Shown piece after piece: positions 14,150 through 17,042 of a stretch of DNA of 17,042 nucleotides (within the stretch, counting starts at the first letter, position 1; each line of letters starts with the position of its first letter). The DNA lies in NCBI GenBank assembly GCA_964648295.1, contig CAZYNH010000024.1, positions 1 through 17,042 on the forward strand, read 5' to 3'. The notes below the pieces were generated by a model. That model was given only the letters and a program-made list of their open reading frames with translations. It did not search any database and had not been told where the DNA came from. The position numbers were made by a program, and so were the translations under genes. The stretch is from UBA4055 sp964648295. Its GTDB lineage: Bacteria > UBA4055.

Positions 14150-15832
14150 ATGGGTAATTTGACTAAAACAAAAACGCTATTCGGATTTACATCTCCTAGA
14201 ACAATAGAAAAGATTATACCAGAAATTCGAATACTAATTGATAATTATACAGGAAAGGAGTGGTCAGGTAATGAATATCTTCAAGCCGATTATTTTCAGA
14301 AACTATATGAATCAGAATGTTATGAAGGTGAAACTTTGCCTGAAAATAAAGCACTTGCCGCGCGTGATAGAATTACAAGAGCTCCGAAGGCATTCGGATT
14401 CGTAGATTTGAAGCCTAATATATCACTTACAGAAGCAGGTCGCTTGCTTCTTTCAGAAAAAAGACTTGATGAAACATTTACCAGACAATTAATGAAATTC
14501 CAACTACCTTCTCCATATCATACACAGTCAAAAAAAATAGAATTTGCTGTAAAACCATATTTAGAGCTGTTGAGAATGATTGATGATCTGGAGAGCCTAT
14601 CCAAAACAGAAGTTGCTCTGTTTTTTACACAGTTAACTAATTTTGAAAAATACAGTGAAATTATTTTAAAAATAAAAAGATTCAGAGCTGGATCAAAGAA
14701 ATTTAAAGGTAGTAGGAAAACTTATGTGAGTCAGTGTTTTAAAGATGAAATTATGAAGATATTTCACAATGAAATTGAAAGTAACGATTTGCATACAAGA
14801 GAAAGCTCAGACAGATCGCTTAACAAATTTATTAGTACTAAGCGATCAAACATGAAAGATTATGCTGATGCTTTTGTTAGGTATATTAGAGCAACAGAGT
14901 TAGTTACCTTTGAGAAAAAGACATTTAGATTAGTCATTTCTCCTCAAAAAATAGAAGAAGTTAAATATTTACTTAAGACTATCCCAAGAGAACCGTACAT
15001 TTTCAAAACAGAAACAAGCTATAAAGAGTATCTTTTTAATCCGACTTCAACAAAACTTCTCTCTGATGACAAGAAGCTATTGAAGAAGAAAATTGAGAAA
15101 TTAGGATATGAAATAGCTGAGAAACGGGTTACTATTGAGAAATTGAAAGATATACTTGATGATTTGCAGATAGCTGTAAAAGAGAAAAATCTTGAAGAAA
15201 GAAAAAAAGAATTGAAAACTTATAAAGAATTGCCTGACATTCTACATGTTTTTGATCAAATAAAAGAAAAAGAATTACCTGATCCGTCTTTATTTTTGGA
15301 ATGGAATGTCTGGCGAGCATTTGTTATGCTAAACTATGCAAAACGTATAGATGGTAATTTTATAATGGACATAGATGGTATGCCGTTGAATACCGCACCC
15401 GGGAAAAAAGCAGATATAGAAATCGAATTTGATGATTTTGCAATAATAGGAGAAGTAACACTTTCAACAGGCGCAACTCAGTTTAAAATGGAAGGAGACT
15501 CTGTTCCCAGGCATTTTGGTGACTTTAAAAAAACAATTGGAAAAGAAACATACTGTATTTTTGTAGCTCCTAATATTCATGATGGGTGTTTAGCACATTT
15601 TTTTAATCTAAACAGATTAAATACAAAACATTATGGTGGAAAAACAAAAATAATACCGATGAATTTAGATAAATTTATTGAGTTTATCAGAATCGGAGTC
15701 TCGAGTAATTTTAAGGATCCATCTAAATTAAAATGTTGGCTTGAAAATCAATGTTCAGTTAATCAAACTATAGAGGATGAAGAAGCTTGGAGATTAGGAA
15801 TAGAAACTAGTTTAGCTGAATGGGCATCATGA
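14150..15832 (+). CDS. AlwI/Nt.BspD6I-like type IIS restriction endonuclease
   Basis: 560 aa from ATG 14150, with GGGA 6 bases upstream; a TTG at 14138 in the same frame lies inside the methyltransferase gene and is less likely. The N-terminal half looks like a helical DNA-recognition region (about 1-280), followed by a lysine/glutamate coiled coil (about 305-360) and a C-terminal nuclease domain. There, E384 (FLEWNVWRAF), D422 (KKADIEIEF), E435 (IIGEVTLSTG) and E448 (FKMEGDSVPRH) stand at spacings 38-13-13, the same spacing I recall for the catalytic E418, D456, E469, E482 of Nt.BspD6I/N.BstNBI. That family cuts or nicks outside short asymmetric sites such as GAGTC or GGATC. Directly follows its methyltransferase; recognition site unknown. 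Confidence 0.8.
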   Translation: MGNLTKTKTLFGFTSPRTIEKIIPEIRILIDNYTGKEWSGNEYLQADYFQKLYESECYEGETLPENKALAARDRITRAPKAFGFVDLKPNISLTEAGRLLLSEKRLDETFTRQLMKFQLPSPYHTQSKKIEFAVKPYLELLRMIDDLESLSKTEVALFFTQLTNFEKYSEIILKIKRFRAGSKKFKGSRKTYVSQCFKDEIMKIFHNEIESNDLHTRESSDRSLNKFISTKRSNMKDYADAFVRYIRATELVTFEKKTFRLVISPQKIEEVKYLLKTIPREPYIFKTETSYKEYLFNPTSTKLLSDDKKLLKKKIEKLGYEIAEKRVTIEKLKDILDDLQIAVKEKNLEERKKELKTYKELPDILHVFDQIKEKELPDPSLFLEWNVWRAFVMLNYAKRIDGNFIMDIDGMPLNTAPGKKADIEIEFDDFAIIGEVTLSTGATQFKMEGDSVPRHFGDFKKTIGKETYCIFVAPNIHDGCLAHFFNLNRLNTKHYGGKTKIIPMNLDKFIEFIRIGVSSNFKDPSKLKCWLENQCSVNQTIEDEEAWRLGIETSLAEWAS

Positions 15833-16443
15833 AAAATGGATTGTCTTTAGGAAATATAAAAATACTTTCATCTAAAGAAACAAAAGCCATTATTGGTTTC
15901 TACTCAAGATGCAACTTACCTCATTTACCAAAGCTGGTTAGTTGTAAAGATCTTGAGGATGGGAATTCTAAATTGGTTTTTGAGTGGATAGAAGGTTCGG
16001 TTATTACTGAGGAAAGGATAGAGGATGCGTTCTTCGAGTTGGGAAAATTTCATTCGCTGAACAGGATTGCTGATGGTGAGGTCGGATTTACGACTGTGTG
16101 TCACGGAGATTTTCACAGGAATAATATTATTTTATCGGCTTCAGGTATAAGGTTCGTTGATGTTACTTATATTCACGAAGGCTGGAATTATTCTGATCTC
16201 GACTACGTCGATTTTCTTGATGTGTATGATAAGGAAAAATATCCATGGATGATCAGAGCCGGGAACTGTCTTGAAGCTTATCACGAAGGGGCAGGGATAA
16301 AGTCCGGGAAGGCAAAGAATGAGAAATTGAAGCTGATGATAGCTAAATTTAGTCTTGAGAAGAATATTGAGAACGGCCGGAAGAATAAGATTGATATTTC
16401 GTTTGAACAGAGAATTCTAAGTGAACTTATTAATGCGGAGTAA
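15829..16443 (+). CDS. APH/choline-kinase-like phosphotransferase, short N-lobe
   Basis: 204 aa from ATG 15829, whose ATGA overlaps the restriction gene's TGA (an in-frame ATG at 15820 is the alternative). The catalytic loop HGDFHRNNI is at 92-100 (H92, D94, N99), and the metal-binding D of the DFG-like position is D111 in IRFVDVTYI. Normal APH-family proteins are around 260-300 aa; here the glycine loop and the conserved lysine of the N-lobe are not recognisable and only about 50 residues precede FEWIEGSVIT. It may therefore be a 5'-truncated gene or a minimal relative. GC rises within the gene (about 25% in the first 60 bases to about 47% near 16021-16080), so the island edge may fall inside it. 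Substrate unknown. Confidence 0.65.
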   Translation: MKNGLSLGNIKILSSKETKAIIGFYSRCNLPHLPKLVSCKDLEDGNSKLVFEWIEGSVITEERIEDAFFELGKFHSLNRIADGEVGFTTVCHGDFHRNNIILSASGIRFVDVTYIHEGWNYSDLDYVDFLDVYDKEKYPWMIRAGNCLEAYHEGAGIKSGKAKNEKLKLMIAKFSLEKNIENGRKNKIDISFEQRILSELINAE

Positions 16444-16450
16444 CGTTATT

Positions 16451-16981
16451 ATGAAGAAGATTATTGTATTACAAATAGCATTTACTATCCTTATGCTGTT
16501 ACTTCCCGAACGAATATACGCAGACGAAAGTCGACCTCCAACCCGTATTTACGAAATATCAGCCGGAGCAGGCTATCTTGAACTCTTTTACGGTGGTTTA
16601 AGAATGAAGACTTCCGAAGCAGTTTGGCTCGGTTTTAGAGCGGGTGCTGTTCCGGAAGAAATGGTCAGGAAACTCAGAGCGCTTTCATTCGATGTCTATA
16701 TCTATCCTTCACAAAAACCGAAGTATTATATAAAACCGGGTATTACCTACAATTACAAAGAAACAGACGAACTTATCAGCAACATGGTTTTTTTGAATAT
16801 CCAAGCGGGCAGAGGATTCAGTTTCTCAGATAATTTTGGCATGAGACTGGACGCAGGTGTTAATTTTTTTATGATGAATATTGAAAGAAAAAAGAAGAAT
16901 TACGAAGAACCTTTTCTGGATAACATGAATATCAACTTTTTCCCCGGGATAAATTTTGAATTTTACTATCTGCTGAATTGA
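16451..16981 (+). CDS. Small secreted outer-membrane barrel-like protein
   Basis: 176 aa from ATG 16451. This start gives a proper signal peptide (MKKIIVLQIAFTILMLLLPERIYA, cleavage probably before DES); upstream in-frame starts lie inside the kinase-like gene. GGAG (16437-16440) is the ribosome site, 10 bases upstream. The mature protein alternates strands and turns (ISAGAGYLELFYGGLRM, VWLGFRAGAV, FDVYIYPSQKPKYYIKPGITYNYKE, NIQAGRGFSFSDNFGMRLDAGVNFFMM, FEFYYLLN), the look of an 8-strand OmpA/opacity-type barrel. No specific family is recognised. It starts 7 bases after the kinase-like gene, so they may be co-transcribed. Composition is closer to the backbone than to the island. Confidence 0.7.
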   Translation: MKKIIVLQIAFTILMLLLPERIYADESRPPTRIYEISAGAGYLELFYGGLRMKTSEAVWLGFRAGAVPEEMVRKLRALSFDVYIYPSQKPKYYIKPGITYNYKETDELISNMVFLNIQAGRGFSFSDNFGMRLDAGVNFFMMNIERKKKNYEEPFLDNMNINFFPGINFEFYYLLN

Positions 16982-17042
16982 GTATTTTACCAGTTGCATC
17001 AAAATAAAAGGTAACCGTAAGCCTTAATTTTCTACTGAGCTA
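16982..17042. other. Right-edge non-coding tail
   Basis: 61 bases after the last gene; no hairpin terminator, promoter or gene is evident before the window ends. Confidence 0.5.

Noticed and set aside
1..17042. CRISPR arrays, tRNA or rRNA genes
   Set aside because: No regularly spaced direct repeats and no cloverleaf or rRNA-like sequence were seen on either strand.

Overview
The window reads as chromosome of a Gram-negative (diderm) bacterium. It carries two outer-membrane barrel-type proteins with signal peptides, an AsmA-type inner-membrane-anchored protein, a complete ispF of the MEP isoprenoid pathway, and an ECF sigma factor with a membrane anti-sigma factor. Backbone genes are moderately GC-rich (a 60-base sample in ispF counts 62%) and use many AGG/AGA arginine codons. 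An uncultured FCB-type lineage would fit, but that is a guess from gene style and not a placement.

Layout. (1) 1-1001: a Bro-N/DinD-like orphan gene, preceded by about 150 bases without a convincing gene. (2) 1041-5392: a four-gene envelope-stress-type operon made of an ECF sigma factor, an anti-sigma factor with HEAT-like repeats, a secreted DUF4097-like beta-helix protein, and an outer-membrane protein joining a bactofilin-like segment to an Omp85-like barrel end. It starts with a sequence very like an ECF-dependent promoter (AACTT-N16-TCTAA) and a palindrome-rich leader, and ends in a strong hairpin terminator. (3) 5394-9986: a second operon with its own promoter: a degenerate histidine-kinase-like protein, a 1095-aa AsmA-like protein, and ispF. 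(4) 9990-11449: an intact IS4-family insertion sequence on the minus strand, with 21-bp perfect terminal inverted repeats and an 11-bp target duplication, landed 3 bases after the ispF stop. (5) 11464-15832: an AT-rich (about 27-40% GC in samples) defence-type island, read from a consensus promoter: ParA-like ATPase, HEPN (RxxxxH) putative RNase, beta-class DNA methyltransferase, and an AlwI/Nt.BspD6I-like type IIS restriction enzyme. (6) 15829-16981: a short APH/choline-kinase-like gene overlapping the restriction gene by ATGA, and a small secreted barrel-type protein, where composition returns toward the backbone.

How the genes may work together. The sigma/anti-sigma pair probably senses an envelope state and controls its own operon of surface proteins. 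The island probably protects against foreign DNA: the methyltransferase and endonuclease form a restriction-modification pair, while the ParA-HEPN pair upstream looks like an NTPase-gated RNase module. The direct physical link of ParA-HEPN to a type IIS restriction system is the most interesting candidate for an under-described system here. All functions are read from sequence motifs by eye; no searches were run.
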